A stretch of 13,636 nt of DNA from positions 1 to 13,636 of the forward strand of contig DFJV01000028.1 in NCBI GenBank assembly GCA_002373205.1. Reading direction: 5' to 3'. Shown piece after piece: positions 13,387 to 13,636 of the stretch. The stretch comes from Treponema sp. UBA3662 (GTDB lineage Bacteria > Spirochaetota > Spirochaetia > Treponematales > Treponemataceae). Position 1 is the first letter of the stretch. Each line of letters opens with the position of its first letter. The position numbers were made by a program, and so were the translations under genes. The notes under the pieces were generated by a model. That model saw only the letters and a program-made list of their open reading frames with translations. It was not told the origin of the DNA and searched no databases.

Positions 13387-13406
13387 GATTTTTAACAGGT
13401 TAACGA
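13376..13406 (-). promoter_or_regulatory. Predicted BirA operator
   Basis: TTGTTAACC (13376-13384), 13 bp, then GGTTAACGA (13398-13406) form an inverted repeat with 8 of 9 positions complementary. Known BirA operators have half-sites close to TTGTWAACC/GGTTWACAA, usually with a spacer of about 14-16 bp, so the match is close though the spacer is slightly short. It spans the -10 box and the start codon of birA. Binding would block the only clear promoter of birA-bioY-bioM-bioN-bioB. Confidence 0.82.
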
Positions 13407-13425
13407 AATAAAATGCAAATGTCAA
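13397..13425 (-). promoter_or_regulatory. Promoter of the biotin operon
   Basis: On the minus strand a perfect TTGACA (13420-13425), a 17-bp spacer and TAACCT (13397-13402) lie upstream of the birA ATG. The -10 box is poor but keeps the key T-A and final T, and sits inside the right operator half-site. The start point would be near 13390, only a few bases before the ATG. Confidence 0.65.
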
Positions 13426-13455
13426 GCCATAGAAATTCCTCCCCACAGAAATCAA

Positions 13456-13636
13456 TTTTCATAAAATATGGTGGCAAGTAAGCAAAAAAGATGTAGTGGA
13501 AATCTGTTTTTTTATTTTTCCTATGCAAAAAAGACTGGAAATCAATTTTGGGTGCAGCGGAAGGTAAATGCGGCTGAAAACTCGCATAGCTTGAAACTTC
13601 GTTGCGGGTACGGAGCGGAACGAGCGCAGCGAGTTT
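13456..13636. other. Non-coding right end with inverted repeat
   Basis: No gene is recognised. The last 59 bases are bounded by AAACTCGC (13578-13585) and GCGAGTTT (13629-13636), a perfect 8-bp inverted repeat that may extend past the window edge. The segment between is GC-rich and contains GCTTGAAACTTCGTTGCG (13589-13606), related to 9237-9254. It looks like another dispersed repeat element. Confidence 0.6.

Noticed and set aside
13387..13455. Longer BirA from TTG at 13455, or from an ATG after GGGGAGG near 13430
   Set aside because: The added residues are hydrophobic, unlike BirA, and overlap the -35 and -10 boxes. The ATG near 13430 reads only Met-Ala-stop.

Overview
The window looks like chromosomal DNA of a host-associated spirochaete, most probably a Treponema. 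This is an inference from gene content: a DUF4954 protein, a Pmp-like repeat lipoprotein, a Cys-rich pentapeptide protein paired with an MBL-fold protein, and an ECF-type biotin operon. No rRNA or marker gene is present to prove it. Apart from the partial gap gene there are eleven convincing genes, no CRISPR array, no tRNA and no transposase.

Left end (1-869): the 5' end of gap (GAPDH, minus strand) with a clear promoter, then about 600 bp of gene-free, GC-rich repeat DNA. It holds an 18-bp tandem array, a two-copy 109-bp tandem duplication, and small hairpin repeats that recur elsewhere in the window. A promoter and Shine-Dalgarno site then lead into a 1061-codon surface lipoprotein gene (870-4055) of the parallel-beta-helix, GGGIYV-repeat type. 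It ends in a second repeat-bearing spacer (4056-4379).

Middle (4380-9169): murI (glutamate racemase) and a small zinc-ribbon protein form a minus-strand pair. They diverge from a plus-strand pair, a zinc-finger plus pentapeptide-repeat protein and an MBL-fold protein that has lost half of its metal motif. The two pairs are separated by only 52 bp, which hold two overlapping sigma-70-type promoters, each with its predicted start point on the start codon. A 752-residue DUF4954 left-handed beta-helix protein follows on the minus strand with its own promoter. A further repeat-rich spacer (9220-9471) lies behind it.

Right end (9472-13456): a compact minus-strand operon in the order birA, bioY, bioM, bioN, bioB. 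It encodes the biotin ligase/repressor, the three parts of an ECF biotin transporter, and biotin synthase. A dyad that fits a BirA operator overlaps both the -10 box and the start codon of birA, so one site can shut off the whole operon. None of the earlier biotin genes (bioF, bioA, bioD) is here, which suggests import of biotin and dethiobiotin, with BioB completing the latter.

I do not see a wholly new multi-gene system. The most interesting points are the operator on the birA start codon, departures from textbook active sites in BioB, BirA and the MBL protein, candidate leaderless genes, and dispersed hairpin repeats whose stems change by compensating substitutions.
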